Shown: positions 44,444 through 53,858, counted from the first letter of the stretch. The stretch is 64,000 nucleotides of DNA from Luteimonas gilva (GCF_005239095.1 NZ_SZUA01000002.1:1-64000), one strand, 5' to 3'. The notes: generated from the letters alone by a model not told the origin. Numbers and translations are program-made.

Positions 44444-45430
44444 TCACGCCACCTGCTCCGGCGGCGGCTGCGCGGTGCTGTCTTCGGCGTTTTCGCCGGT
44501 GAGCCGCACGAACAGCTCTTCCAAGCGATTGGATTTGGTCCGCATCGACCGCACCCGGATGCCCGCCTCGCCCAGCGCCGCGAATACGCGGTTCAAATCC
44601 ATCGCGCGCGGCATCTCCACGTCGAGCGTATGGTCGTCGGCCGCGACCAGCGTCGTGCCTTCGATCGTCGGCAACGCTTGCGGCAAATGGCCGTCGATGT
44701 CCAACAAGAATCCTTCCACGTCGAGCTTGGCCAGCAGCGCTTTCATCGGCCCCTGCTCCACGATCCGGCCGCGGTCGATGATCGCCAGGTTGCGGCACAG
44801 GCTTTCGGCTTCTTCCAGGTAATGCGTGGTGAGGATGATCGTGGTGCCGGCGGCGTTGATCTCCTTCAGCGTCTTCCACATGCCGCGGCGGATTTCGATA
44901 TCGACGCCGGCGGTCGGCTCGTCCAGGATCAACAGGCGCGGCCGGGTCATCATCGCCCGTGCGATCATCAATCGCCGCTTCATGCCGCCGGACAGCGTGC
45001 GGCTCATCATGTCCGCCTTCTCCCACAGCTGCGCGCGCTTGAGTTCTTCTTCGGCGCGCACCAGCGCTTCGGCGCGCGGCACGCCATAGAAGCCGGCGTA
45101 GTTGACCAGGATGTCGCGCGGCTTCTCGAACATGTTGAAGTTCAATTCCTGCGGCACCAGCCCGATCAGGCGCATCGCCGCGTCGCGCCGGCGCGACAGG
45201 TCCACGCCGAACACTTCCACGTCGCCGTCGGTCTTGTTGACCAGCGAGCTGACGATGCCGATCAGGGTGGACTTGCCGGCGCCGTTGGGGCCCAGCAAGG
45301 CGAAGAAATCGCCGGGCGCGACGTCGAGCGAAACGCCTTTCAGCGCCTCGACGCGGTTGTCGTAGGTTTTGCGCAGCCGGCGCACCGAAAGCGCGGGCGT
45401 TGCGGCTCCCGCCGCGGGGTTTTCAGCCAT
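44444..45430 (-). CDS. ABC transporter ATP-binding protein, YadG-like
   Basis: A 328-residue ATPase. Walker A is GPNGAGKS (about 48-55), the signature is LSGGMKRRL, Walker B is LLILDEPTAGVD and the switch histidine is in TTHYLEEAE. An extra C-terminal domain (about 240-328) is typical of the YadG/drug-export ATPases. It energises the permease encoded downstream. The promoter probably lies in the 101-bp region shared with the divergent reductase gene. Confidence 0.95.
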   Translation of the reverse strand: MAENPAAGAATPALSVRRLRKTYDNRVEALKGVSLDVAPGDFFALLGPNGAGKSTLIGIVSSLVNKTDGDVEVFGVDLSRRRDAAMRLIGLVPQELNFNMFEKPRDILVNYAGFYGVPRAEALVRAEEELKRAQLWEKADMMSRTLSGGMKRRLMIARAMMTRPRLLILDEPTAGVDIEIRRGMWKTLKEINAAGTTIILTTHYLEEAESLCRNLAIIDRGRIVEQGPMKALLAKLDVEGFLLDIDGHLPQALPTIEGTTLVAADDHTLDVEMPRAMDLNRVFAALGEAGIRVRSMRTKSNRLEELFVRLTGENAEDSTAQPPPEQVA

Positions 45431-45531
45431 TTCCGGGACCTGCGCCGCGAGCGGCGCGGCGAATCCCGTTAGTATAGGCGGCCCCGCGGCGCCGTTCAGG
45501 CCACGGACCGTTGCAGATCCGTCGGATTTCC

Positions 45532-46281
45532 GTGGCCATCCAGCACTTCCCGCTCAAGCTCGTCTCGCGCCGCATGCTGGCCCCCACCGTGGGCCATTAC
45601 ACCTTCGTCCGCGGCGACGGCGCGCCGCTGGATTTCATCCCCGGCCAGTTCATCCAGGTCCACTTCCACTACGCCGACGGCACCGCGACCAAGCGCAGCT
45701 ACTCGCTGGCTACCATTCACGACCACGCGCTGAGCCCGGGCGAAGCGGTCGAGATCGCGGTCAGCTACGTGCCCGGCGGCGCGGCTACGGCCTTGTTCGA
45801 AGGCTTGGAGGACGGCGGGCAGATCGACGCCAGCGGCCCGTTCGGCCGTTTCTGCCTGATGCCGGCGGACGCCAATCGCCGCTATCTGCTGATCGGCACC
45901 GGCACCGGCGTGACGCCGTACCGGGCGATGCTGCCGCAGATCGAGAAGCTGATCGCCGAACGCGGCATCGAAGTGGTGCTGCTGTTCGGCGCGCGCACGC
46001 CGGAAGAACTGCTGTACGGCGACGAATTCCGCGCCTTCGCCGATGCGCATTCCGCGTTCCGCTTCGTGCCTTGCTTCTCGCGAGAATTGCCGGCCGACCC
46101 GCATCCGGACGTGCGCCACGGCTACGTGCAGCAATTCCTCGACGAATTTTCGCCGAGCGATAGCGACATCGCCTATCTGTGCGGCAACCCGAACATGGTC
46201 GACGCCTGTTTCGAATCGCTGAAAGGCCACGGCCTGCCCGTACCGCAGATCCGCCGCGAGAAGTACATCAGCAACAAGTAA
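45532..46281 (+). CDS. fpr: Ferredoxin/flavodoxin-NADP reductase
   Basis: A 249-residue FAD enzyme that moves electrons between NADPH and ferredoxin or flavodoxin. The FAD-binding motif is KRSYSLATI, with the PGGAATALFEGL and ASGPFGRF segments. The NADP site is LLIGTGTGVTPYRAML and LLFGARTPEELLY, and the end IRREKYISNK is typical. I use the GTG at 45532 because the conserved core starts within a few residues (FPLKLVSRRMLAPTVGHYT). A TTG at 45511 would add seven residues. A small terminator follows. Confidence 0.92.
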   Translation: MAIQHFPLKLVSRRMLAPTVGHYTFVRGDGAPLDFIPGQFIQVHFHYADGTATKRSYSLATIHDHALSPGEAVEIAVSYVPGGAATALFEGLEDGGQIDASGPFGRFCLMPADANRRYLLIGTGTGVTPYRAMLPQIEKLIAERGIEVVLLFGARTPEELLYGDEFRAFADAHSAFRFVPCFSRELPADPHPDVRHGYVQQFLDEFSPSDSDIAYLCGNPNMVDACFESLKGHGLPVPQIRREKYISNK

Positions 46282-46290
46282 CGACGCATC

Positions 46291-46310
46291 CTCGGCGCCC
46301 GAGCTTTTTT
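46291..46310 (+). terminator. Intrinsic terminator after the reductase gene
   Basis: CTCGG-CGC-CCGAG followed by C and six T residues, 9 bases after the stop codon. The stem is short (5 bp) but GC-rich. Confidence 0.7.
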
Positions 46311-46394
46311 GTGGCCGAACTCCGGTCACATGCGGCCCGCCGCCACGTCATGTCATTCTGAACGCCGAGTCCTGGCAACGGAATCCGCAGGCCC

Positions 46395-47933
46395 ATGTCC
46401 CGAAAATCCCGCTACATCGTCGTCGCGCTGCTGCTCGCCGCCTGGTTCGGCTACCGCTACTACGCCGAACACCGTAAACCGGCGGCCGCGACCACAACCG
46501 CGAACGCGCCCGCGGCGCCGCAGCGCAAGCTCGGCAGCCTGGCCTTCAAGCCCTGCACGCTGGCTTCGCCGTTCGGCGCCGGCAGCATCGAAGCGCAATG
46601 CGGTTCGCTGCAAGTCGCCGAAAATCCGGCGCAGCCGGCCGGACGCAAGATCGCGCTGAACATCGCCTGGATTCCCGCCGACGAAAAAGGCGACCACGCG
46701 CCCGACCCGGTGTTCATGCTCGCCGGCGGTCCGGGCCAGGCCGCGGCCGAAAGCTATCCGGCGGTGGCGCCCGCCTTCGCCGAAGTGTCGAAGAAGCGCG
46801 ACGTGATCCTGGTCGACCAGCGCGGCACCGGAAAGTCGCACCCGTTGACCTGCAAGTCGGACGCCGGCGAAGGGGACGCCGGCGACGACGCCGCGGCGCT
46901 GCAGGCCGCGCGCGCGGAAGCGGAAACATGCCGCGACGCCTTGGCCAAGAACGCCGACCTGCGCTTCTACACCACCACCGACGCGGTGCGCGACCTGGAC
47001 GCGGTGCGCAAGGCGATCGGCGCCGACAAGATCAATTTGATCGGGATTTCCTACGGCACCCGCGTCGCCCAGCAATACGCGATGCGGCACCCGGCCAATA
47101 CGCGCACGATCGCGCTGGATTCGGTCGCGCCGAACACGATCTACCTGGGCAACGATTTCGCGCGCAATCTGGAGAACGCGCTGGATCTGCAATTCGGCCG
47201 CTGCGCCAAGATCCCGAACTGCGCCAAGGCGCTGGGCGATCCGCGCCAGCGCTTGAACGCCTTGATGGCCAAGCTGAAGGCCGAGCAGCCGATGGTGAGC
47301 TATCGCGACGCGGCCACCGGCGAATCCAAGCAGGAAAAACTCACGCCCATGCACGTGGCCGCCTTGGCGCGCATGTACGCCTACGCGCCTGCGGCGGCTT
47401 CGCTGCTGCCCTTGCTGATCGACGAAGCCAGCGCCGGTCGCTACGAAGGCTTGATGGCGCTGTCCAAGATGCTGACCGGCAGCCTGTCCGACCAGATGGC
47501 CTACGGCATGCAGTTGTCGGTGATCTGCAGCGAAGACGTGGACGGGGTGCGCGGCGATCCGTCGATGGCGTCCTCGCTGCTCGGCAACGCGCTGGTCGAC
47601 GTGCTCGTCGCGCAATGCGCGATCTGGCCGAAGGGCGCGCGTCCCGACGATTTCCACCAACCCTTGGCGACGCCGGTGCCGGCCTTGCTGATGTCGGGCG
47701 AACTGGATCCGGTGACGCCACCGAGCTACGCCGACAGCGTGGTCAAGACGCTGCCCAACGGCCGCGCGTTGACGTTGCGCGGACAAGGCCACAACGTGAT
47801 CGGCGCCGGTTGCATGCCGAAATTGTTCGCGCAGTTCCTGGACAAGGCCGATGCGAAATCGCTCGACGCCAAATGCCTGGACGCGCTGACCTACACGCCG
47901 CCCTTCACTTCCTTCAACGGTTGGGAACCCTGA
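46395..47933 (+). CDS. Exported alpha/beta hydrolase, tripeptidyl-peptidase-like
   Basis: A 512-residue protein with an N-terminal hydrophobic anchor or signal (YIVVALLLAAWFGYRYY). Motifs of the proline-iminopeptidase/TAP family are FMLAGGPGQAAAESYP (oxyanion), VDQRGTGKSHPL, the nucleophile elbow GISYGTRVAQQ, the aspartate in SGELDPVTPP and the histidine in GQGHNVI. The C-terminal TAP-like segment is present. It is likely a periplasmic or membrane-attached exopeptidase. It lies 28 bases upstream of the ABC genes, so it may be co-transcribed. Confidence 0.9.
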   Translation: MSRKSRYIVVALLLAAWFGYRYYAEHRKPAAATTTANAPAAPQRKLGSLAFKPCTLASPFGAGSIEAQCGSLQVAENPAQPAGRKIALNIAWIPADEKGDHAPDPVFMLAGGPGQAAAESYPAVAPAFAEVSKKRDVILVDQRGTGKSHPLTCKSDAGEGDAGDDAAALQAARAEAETCRDALAKNADLRFYTTTDAVRDLDAVRKAIGADKINLIGISYGTRVAQQYAMRHPANTRTIALDSVAPNTIYLGNDFARNLENALDLQFGRCAKIPNCAKALGDPRQRLNALMAKLKAEQPMVSYRDAATGESKQEKLTPMHVAALARMYAYAPAAASLLPLLIDEASAGRYEGLMALSKMLTGSLSDQMAYGMQLSVICSEDVDGVRGDPSMASSLLGNALVDVLVAQCAIWPKGARPDDFHQPLATPVPALLMSGELDPVTPPSYADSVVKTLPNGRALTLRGQGHNVIGAGCMPKLFAQFLDKADAKSLDAKCLDALTYTPPFTSFNGWEP

Positions 47934-47961
47934 CCGGTCCCCGCCGCAACGGAGCATCCGC

Positions 47962-48708
47962 ATGATTGTCGCAGAAAACCTGCGCAAGACCTTCAAAAGC
48001 AAGACCGGCGACGTGATCGCCGTCGACGGCGTCGGTTTCGAGGCGCGCGACGGCGAAATCACCGGCTTGCTCGGCCCGAACGGCGCCGGCAAAACCACCA
48101 CGCTGCGCATGCTGTACACGCTGATGGCGCCGGAACAGGGCCGCGTGCTGATCGACGGCCGCGACGTCGCCGCCGATCCCGCCGCCGCGCGGCGCGCGCT
48201 GGGCGTGCTGCCGGACGCGCGCGGCGTGTACAAGCGCCTGACCGCGCGCGAGAACGTGCGCTATTTCGGCGAACTGCACGGCCTGTCGCGCGAAGAGATC
48301 GATCGGCGCACGCAGATGCTGTCGCAAGCGCTGCAGATGGACGATTTTCTCGACCGCCAGACCGAAGGCTTCTCGCAAGGCCAGCGCACCAAGACCGCGA
48401 TCGCACGCGCGCTGGTGCACGATCCGCGCAATGTGATCCTGGACGAACCGACCAACGGCCTGGACGTGATGACCACCCGCGGCTTGCGCGCCTTCCTGAA
48501 GCAGCTGCGCGACGAGGGCCGCTGCGTGATTTTTTCCAGCCACATCATGCAAGAGGTCGCGGCGCTGTGCGACCGGATCGTGGTGATCGCGCACGGCCGC
48601 GTCGCCGCGCAAGGCACGCCCGACGAACTGCGCGCGCAGACGGGTCAGGACAATCTCGAAGAGGCTTTCGTCAGGCTGATCGGTTCGGATGAGGGCTTGC
48701 ACGCATGA
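47962..48708 (+). CDS. ABC transporter ATP-binding protein, NatA-like
   Basis: A 248-residue ATPase with Walker A GPNGAGKTT, the NatA-type VLPDARGVYKRLTARENVRYFG, the signature FSQGQRTKTAIA, Walker B NVILDEPTNGLD and SSHIMQEVAALCDR. Together with the overlapping permease it forms a NatAB-type exporter; in Bacillus NatAB exports sodium, but the substrate here is not known. The stop overlaps the permease start by 4 bases (ATGA). Confidence 0.94.
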   Translation: MIVAENLRKTFKSKTGDVIAVDGVGFEARDGEITGLLGPNGAGKTTTLRMLYTLMAPEQGRVLIDGRDVAADPAAARRALGVLPDARGVYKRLTARENVRYFGELHGLSREEIDRRTQMLSQALQMDDFLDRQTEGFSQGQRTKTAIARALVHDPRNVILDEPTNGLDVMTTRGLRAFLKQLRDEGRCVIFSSHIMQEVAALCDRIVVIAHGRVAAQGTPDELRAQTGQDNLEEAFVRLIGSDEGLHA

Positions 48709-49874
48709 AGTCGATGTTCACCGTGTGGTGGAAAGAATTGCTGGAACTCTCGCGCGACCGGCGCACGCTGATGCTGGCGCTGGTGATGGGCCCGCTGCTG
48801 GCGCCCGCGCTTTTCGTCGGCCTGCTCACGCTGGCCGAGTCGCGCGCCAAGGACCAGATGGAGAAGCCGCTGACGATCGCCATGGTCGGCGCCGAGCAGG
48901 CGCCGAACCTGGTGGCATGGCTGGCCGGGCAAGGCATCCAGCGCAAGGATTTCAAGGGCGATCCGGACGCGGCGATCCGCAGCCAGGCCGAGGACGTGTA
49001 TCTGAAGATCGGCGGCGATTACGCCCAGCAATGGCGCGACGGCGAACCGGCTTTGGTCGAAATCGTCCACGACAGCACGCGCCAGGACGCGGAAGTGCCG
49101 GTGCGGCGCTTGGAGAGCGCGTTGGCGCGTTACGGCCAGCAAGTCGGCGCATTGCGTTTGCTGTCGCGCGGGATCAATCCGGCGGTCGCCGCGCCGCTGG
49201 CGGTGTCGCACAAGGATCTGTCGACGCCGGAATCGCGCAAGGGCATCGCGATGGCGATGCTGCCTTATCTGCTGATCCTCAGCGCCTTCCTCGGCGGCGC
49301 GTACCTGATCATCGACGCCACCGCCGGCGAACGCGAACGGCAATCGCTGGAACCGCTGCTGGCGACGCCGGCGCCGCGCGGGGCGGTGGTCAGCGGCAAG
49401 ATCGCCGCGGCCTGCAGTGTCGGCTTGTTGAGCCTGTTGCTGACCTTGCTTGCCTTCAAGCTGGGCGCGTCCGTCGCGCCGGGCATCGCGCGTCAACTAG
49501 ATATGGGTTTGATGTCGATCGCCAAGATGCTGGCCGTGCTGCTGCCGATGCTGTTCATCGGCACGTCCCTGCTGACCTACATCGCCGCGGGCGCCAAATC
49601 GGTGAAGGAAGCGCAGAGCTATATGACCTTCCTGATGCTGATGCCGATGATTCCGACCATCGTGCTGATGGTCAGCCCGGTCAAGAACCAGCTGTGGATG
49701 TTCGCGGTGCCGTTCCTGGCGCAGAACCAGATGCTGCTGAAAGTGGTGCGCAGCGAAGCGGTGCAGCCGATGGAGTGGATGGTGTATTTCGCCGCCGGCT
49801 TCGGCCTGGCCGCGCTGCTGTGGTTCGCGGCGACGCGGCGGTATCACCAGGAGCGGTTGGCGATTTCGGCTTGA
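48705..49874 (+). CDS. ABC transporter permease, NatB-like
   Basis: A 389-residue permease. The first helix (about 22-42) is followed by a large extracytoplasmic domain (about 45-180). A helix bundle follows (MLPYLLILSAFLGGAYLIIDATAGERERQSLEPLLATPAPRGAV onward, about 187-375). The GERERQSLEPLLATP segment is diagnostic of NatB-type ABC-2 permeases. It is coupled to the ATPase gene by a 4-base overlap. Confidence 0.94.
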   Translation: MKSMFTVWWKELLELSRDRRTLMLALVMGPLLAPALFVGLLTLAESRAKDQMEKPLTIAMVGAEQAPNLVAWLAGQGIQRKDFKGDPDAAIRSQAEDVYLKIGGDYAQQWRDGEPALVEIVHDSTRQDAEVPVRRLESALARYGQQVGALRLLSRGINPAVAAPLAVSHKDLSTPESRKGIAMAMLPYLLILSAFLGGAYLIIDATAGERERQSLEPLLATPAPRGAVVSGKIAAACSVGLLSLLLTLLAFKLGASVAPGIARQLDMGLMSIAKMLAVLLPMLFIGTSLLTYIAAGAKSVKEAQSYMTFLMLMPMIPTIVLMVSPVKNQLWMFAVPFLAQNQMLLKVVRSEAVQPMEWMVYFAAGFGLAALLWFAATRRYHQERLAISA

Positions 49875-49877
49875 ATG

Positions 49878-50033
49878 CTTAAGCCCTCTCCCGCTTGCGG
49901 GAGAGGGTTCGGCGAAGCGAGGCCGGTTCGACTCGGCGCCTGAATCGTCGGCTGACGATCTCTACGGCCCGCCAAGCGACATGGCTTCGCCGAACCCTCA
50001 CCCCAACCCCTCTCCCGATGGGAGAGGGGCTCA
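49878..50033. repeat. Dispersed inverted repeat, family D (long form)
   Basis: CCCTCTCCCGCTTGCGGGAG at the left and CCCCTCTCCCGATGGGAG at the right flank a centre in which GGTTCGGCGAAGC pairs with GCTTCGCCGAACC. It lies between convergent genes. Confidence 0.85.
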
Positions 50034-50486
50034 CAACAGCTTCGTCATGAAGACGCTGTTCGGATCTTCCTTGTAGTTTCCGAACGGCGCGCACGGGACG
50101 AATCCGAAGCTCGCGTACAGCTTCCTAGCCGGTTCGAAATAAGCCATCGAACCGGTTTCCAAGCTCAACCGACGGTAGCCGCGGCGACGCGCTTCGGCGA
50201 TCAGATGTTCGAGCATTTTCGACGCCACGCCCTTGCGCAAGTACGCAGCCGCGGTACGCATGGATTTGATTTCGGCGTGCGTTGCGTCCAGTTCCTTCAG
50301 CGCGCCGCAGCCGGCCAATTCGGCGCCGTCCCAAATGCTCCAGAACGCGACGTCCGGTCGGCGCAAACCGGCGGCGTCCAGCGCATGCCGGCTTTCCGGC
50401 GGCGAGGTCAGCTGCATCGCCGACAAGTGCTCCTGGAGCAGGCCTAGGACTTCGGGCCCTTCGAGGTCGTCGGCTCTAATTTCCAT
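50031..50486 (-). CDS. GNAT-family N-acetyltransferase
   Basis: A 151-residue acetyltransferase. The acetyl-CoA motif A region is EIKSMRTAAAYLRKGVASKMLEHLIAEA, followed by SLETGSMAYFEPARKLYASFGFVPC. The small-molecule or protein substrate is unknown; the sequence resembles YafP/ElaA-like members. It is convergent with the ABC permease and downstream of the NPYAAP membrane protein genes in the same direction. Confidence 0.92.
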   Translation of the reverse strand: MEIRADDLEGPEVLGLLQEHLSAMQLTSPPESRHALDAAGLRRPDVAFWSIWDGAELAGCGALKELDATHAEIKSMRTAAAYLRKGVASKMLEHLIAEARRRGYRRLSLETGSMAYFEPARKLYASFGFVPCAPFGNYKEDPNSVFMTKLL

Positions 50487-50523
50487 GTTTCCGACGCCTC
50501 GTCGCGCCCCGTTTGTGTCCCGA

Positions 50524-51000
50524 TCAGTCTACGGACAACAGACCGAAATACGCTATGCCCAAGGCCGAACCGACGACGAGCAAGAAGCTGGCCAGGATGC
50601 ACAGCAGGCCGAGCCCCACCACCCGCCAGTTCGAATGGAAACCGTACCGGTCCGAATCGCGTATGGCTTGCTTGCTCATCTGGAAGCGATCGGCCACCAG
50701 GCGCGCGACGACGATATACAACAGGTTGATCGGGGCGGACGGGAATTTTTCCGGCAAGAGCGGGATGCCGATGGCGGCCGCGAGCAAAAAAACCGCGCCG
50801 CAATACAAAGTGATCCGTTCGCGTTCGGCTTGGCCCAATGCGCGGAAATTGGCCCAAAGGAAGTAGACCAGGCCCACCGGCCCGCCCAGGAATGCGCCTG
50901 CGGCGACCTGGGTCGGCGAATACAGCTCGATCGTTTCTCCATGGGCGAGCTGCGCGCCGACGACCGCCGCTTTCGGCGCCGCATACGGATTCTCGCTCAC
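50524..51000 (-). CDS. NPYAAP-motif membrane protein 1
   Basis: A 158-residue membrane protein. The GTG start gives MSENPYAAPKAAVV, and its GTGA overlaps the stop of the upstream gene, showing coupling. There are about three to four hydrophobic segments (QVAAGAFLGGPVGLVYFLWA, ITLYCGAVFLLAAAIGIPLL, RVVGLGLLCILASFLLVVGS). It shares the opening motif with its neighbour but not the rest. Function is unknown. Confidence 0.75.
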   Translation of the reverse strand: MSENPYAAPKAAVVGAQLAHGETIELYSPTQVAAGAFLGGPVGLVYFLWANFRALGQAERERITLYCGAVFLLAAAIGIPLLPEKFPSAPINLLYIVVARLVADRFQMSKQAIRDSDRYGFHSNWRVVGLGLLCILASFLLVVGSALGIAYFGLLSVD

Positions 51001-51428
51001 GCGGCCGCGCCCGCGTTCGCCGGTCCGCGCACGAACTTGCGGTACGCGAATGTGCCTTGCACGCCCCGATAGAAGTAGTAGATGAAGATCAGCGACAACA
51101 CGATGCCGGTGGGCTTGCCGACCTCGATCATGATTAGGATCTTGGAAACGATGAAATAAACCAGCATCGCGACGGCGCTGGCGCGGCTGTTGCGATAAAT
51201 GCCCCAGGCCAGGGCGAAAATCAGGCCGACGTCGACCAGGTTCCAGGCGGTGATTCCGGCCATCGAGTTGCCGCTCATCGCCAGCAGCGTGAATCCCAGC
51301 GTCAGCGTGCCGGACACGACCGCCGCGATCCACGCGCTGCGGATCTGCTTCGCTATCTCTTCGGGAACCCGCGGCTCCGGCGCCTCGGCCACCGCGGCGT
51401 GCGGCGCCGCATAAGGATTGTCGTTCAT
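50997..51428 (-). CDS. NPYAAP-motif membrane protein 2
   Basis: A 143-residue membrane protein starting MNDNPYAAPHAAVAEA. Four hydrophobic stretches follow (AWIAAVVSGTLTLGFTLLA, LVDVGLIFALAWGIY, AVAMLVYFIVSKILIMIE, GIVLSLIFIYYFYRG), ending in a basic segment. The NPYAAP leader is common at the cytoplasmic N-terminus of many small bacterial membrane proteins. It overlaps the next gene by 4 bases. Confidence 0.78.
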   Translation of the reverse strand: MNDNPYAAPHAAVAEAPEPRVPEEIAKQIRSAWIAAVVSGTLTLGFTLLAMSGNSMAGITAWNLVDVGLIFALAWGIYRNSRASAVAMLVYFIVSKILIMIEVGKPTGIVLSLIFIYYFYRGVQGTFAYRKFVRGPANAGAAA

Positions 51429-51446
51429 GGCTATTGGCTCGAATAC

Positions 51447-51474
51447 GAAACAGCCCGGCCGATGGCCGGGCTGT
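51447..51474 (-). terminator. Hairpin after the TonB-like gene
   Basis: ACAGCCCGGCC-GAT-GGCCGGGCTGT is an 11-bp perfect stem with a 3-base loop, followed on the minus strand by TTTC. It separates the TonB-like lipoprotein gene from the NPYAAP pair. Confidence 0.65.
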
Positions 51475-51495
51475 CGTTCGTCGCTGCGCGTCCGC

Positions 51496-52563
51496 TCAGT
51501 TGCCCGGATTGAACGCGATCGTCCGCCGCGTCGTCACCGGCGAATCCACCGGCTGGAAGCGCCAGCGGCGCACTGCGGCGACGGCTTCGCGGTCGAATAC
51601 GCGATCGGGCTGGGCGCTGACCACGCGTGCGGCGCTGACCGAGCCGTCCGGAGCGACGGTGAATTCGACCTGCACGCTGCCGCTTTGGCGCGCGCGCAGA
51701 GCGGCGGCCGGATAGCGCGGCTGAGGCATGCTGATCGGACGCAGGTCGTTGGACGCGGCGGCGGTGCTTGCGGCGGCGGGAGCCGGCGCGGCCGGTGCGG
51801 GTGCGGCAGCGGCGGCGCGCTGTTCGGCGGCGCGGCGCTCGGCTTCGCGCTGGGCGGCTTCGCGTTGCGCGGCTTGGGCGGCGGCGTCGGGTTGCGCCGG
51901 CGCAGGCGGCGGCGCGGCGGCCGCGGCGGCTTGCTGCTGCTGCAATTGCGCCGCGGCGCGCTGCTGATCCTGGGCTTGCTGCGCGGCGCGCTGCTTCTCC
52001 AAGTCGGCCTGGCGCTTGGCTTCGTCCTCGGTGCGGGTCTTCTCGTCGACCGCGCGCTGGGCGACGGCCTGCTGGCCGGCGGCGATGCTGGCTTTCAGGC
52101 GCGGCAGCGCCGGGGCCTGCGGATCGGTCTTCTCCATCAGCGCGTACAAACGCTGGGCTTCGACGAAGTCCTCGCGGCCGATGCTCTGCTCAGTGGCGAT
52201 CAGCGCGTACGGCTGCAAGTCGGTCAGCGCACTGACGACGGCAGGGTCGTTCGGCTGCTTGTCGCGCAGCGCCAGGTAGTACTCCATGGCGTTGTTGCCG
52301 GCCGGCGCGTACAGGCGCTGCTCGCGCAGGGCGGTACTGGCGGACTCGCGCAGCTGATCGGCGCCCATCGCCGCGACCTGGGCCGAGACGGCCGGTGCCG
52401 GCGGCGCGGCCGTAGCGGCCGTTCCGGGCGTGGTGCCGTCGGCCGAAGCCGGCTCGTCCTTGCTGCAGCCGGCGACTGCGCAGGCCAGCGCTATCCCCAG
52501 CGCTAGGTGGAAACCGGGCCGGCGCTGCTCCGCCAGCCGCGAAAATGGCTTTACGACGAACAT
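51496..52563 (-). CDS. TonB-family C-terminal lipoprotein
   Basis: A 355-residue protein. A lipoprotein signal peptide ends at AVAGC (Cys33). A helical region (about 60-165) has a TPR-like pattern, then an Ala/Gln-rich coiled coil (about 165-265), and finally a TonB C-terminal domain (MPQPRYPAAALRARQSGSVQVEFTV, RWRFQPVDSPVTTRRTIAFNP). It could span the periplasm from a membrane anchor, like energy-transducer TonB variants; a lipid anchor instead of a helix is unusual. GGGGAG lies 9 bases before the ATG. Confidence 0.85.
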   Translation of the reverse strand: MFVVKPFSRLAEQRRPGFHLALGIALACAVAGCSKDEPASADGTTPGTAATAAPPAPAVSAQVAAMGADQLRESASTALREQRLYAPAGNNAMEYYLALRDKQPNDPAVVSALTDLQPYALIATEQSIGREDFVEAQRLYALMEKTDPQAPALPRLKASIAAGQQAVAQRAVDEKTRTEDEAKRQADLEKQRAAQQAQDQQRAAAQLQQQQAAAAAAPPPAPAQPDAAAQAAQREAAQREAERRAAEQRAAAAAPAPAAPAPAAASTAAASNDLRPISMPQPRYPAAALRARQSGSVQVEFTVAPDGSVSAARVVSAQPDRVFDREAVAAVRRWRFQPVDSPVTTRRTIAFNPGN

Positions 52564-52745
52564 TTGCAAATCTCCCCTGTGGTGCGGTTCGCGCACGTAT
52601 GCGTAGCACGCGACAGCGAGAGACGTTTGTCAACTATGAAATGCCGAGGATGTCCGTTTCCGGCTATTAAGCTGCCCGGAAAGGGCATTCGGTCACATCG
52701 GCCGAAGGGGCCGGACCGGCGTTCCGTCGCGTCGGCCTTTGCGAA

Positions 52746-53858
52746 TCAACGGACAGGCCCTTGCCTGCAAGGCTGGAGGGGCCAGGGCCCGAATTCGTGC
52801 CTCAGCGCCGGCGCGCACGCGTCGCGGCCGCTGGCCGCCGCGGCCCGGTTCGCGAGCGCGAACGCGCGTCCGGTCGGACGATTGGCCAGATTGAGCTCGG
52901 CCAGCACCCACGCCCGTTCGGCGTCGCCGCCCGGGCCGAGGTAGAACTCGGCGGCATGGTCGGCGAACGCCAGCGGATGGCGGGCGAGCAGCGCTTCGTA
53001 GCGCCGGCGCGCCCGGTCGATGTCGCGCGCGCCCGCAGGGTCGCCGCCGCGCAGACGTATTTCCCCGAGCAGGGCTCGAGCTTCGGGCTCTTCGCTGGTC
53101 GCGAGCACGCGTTCGAGCCGCTCGGCCGCCGCCGCGTACTCGCCGCGCGCGGTTTCGAGCTCGGCCAGATGCACGTTGGCCGCGGCGAACTGCGGCAGAT
53201 GCGCAAGCGCTTTACGGTAGAACGCCTCGCCGCGCGCGGGGTCGCCGGCTTGTTCCGACCACATCGTGCCGCGCGCGAAATAGAGCCATGCATACGGAAA
53301 CGGCGAAGTCGTGCGCAAGCCGGCGAGCGCGCCGGCGTATTCGCGGTCGGCAAGCTCGTAACGGCCGAGCTCGGCGTAGGCGGTCGCCAGCGCGCCGTGC
53401 GTGGCGTAACCGGGCGCGCTTTCGGCTGCGATTTCCAAGGCCGGCGCCGCTTCCGCCGCGCGGGCGGTGGCGATGAGGATCGGCGTTTTTTGCGGCTCGA
53501 TGCGGCTCGCCGGAACGCCTGCGCGCTGCGCCGCGTCCAGATCGGCGAGCGCATCGGCGAAGCGGTGGATCGCGGCTCGGGCCTCGGCGCGGCGCAGCAA
53601 GCCTTCTCCCGTCGCGTCCGCCGTTTCGGCGACGGCGACGGCGCGATCCAAGGCCGCGTAGTCGCCGAGATAGCGCGCCCGGGCCAGCAGCAGTTCGATG
53701 CGGCTGCCGTCGTCGTTCGCCTGCGCGATTTGGTGATCGAGATTGGCGATCGCGATCGCGCCGGAGGTCGTGGATACCCCATCCTCGGCGGCGACGGCGC
53801 CGCGGGCGCAGGCGATCGCGACGACGCATCCTGCCGCCAAGGCCAGAGCGCGGATCAT
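52746..53858 (-). CDS. Exported TPR-repeat protein
   Basis: A 370-residue protein with a signal peptide (MIRALALAAGCVVAIACARG). Several TPR-like helical pairs are visible (LLRRAEARAAIHRFADALADLDAAQRAG, YATHGALATAYAELGRYELADREYAGALAG, FYRKALAHLPQFAAANVHLAELETARGEY). It overlaps the DUF4331 gene by 4 bases, so the two proteins are made together and probably interact in the periplasm. The function is unknown. Confidence 0.83.
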   Translation of the reverse strand: MIRALALAAGCVVAIACARGAVAAEDGVSTTSGAIAIANLDHQIAQANDDGSRIELLLARARYLGDYAALDRAVAVAETADATGEGLLRRAEARAAIHRFADALADLDAAQRAGVPASRIEPQKTPILIATARAAEAAPALEIAAESAPGYATHGALATAYAELGRYELADREYAGALAGLRTTSPFPYAWLYFARGTMWSEQAGDPARGEAFYRKALAHLPQFAAANVHLAELETARGEYAAAAERLERVLATSEEPEARALLGEIRLRGGDPAGARDIDRARRRYEALLARHPLAFADHAAEFYLGPGGDAERAWVLAELNLANRPTGRAFALANRAAAASGRDACAPALRHEFGPWPLQPCRQGPVR

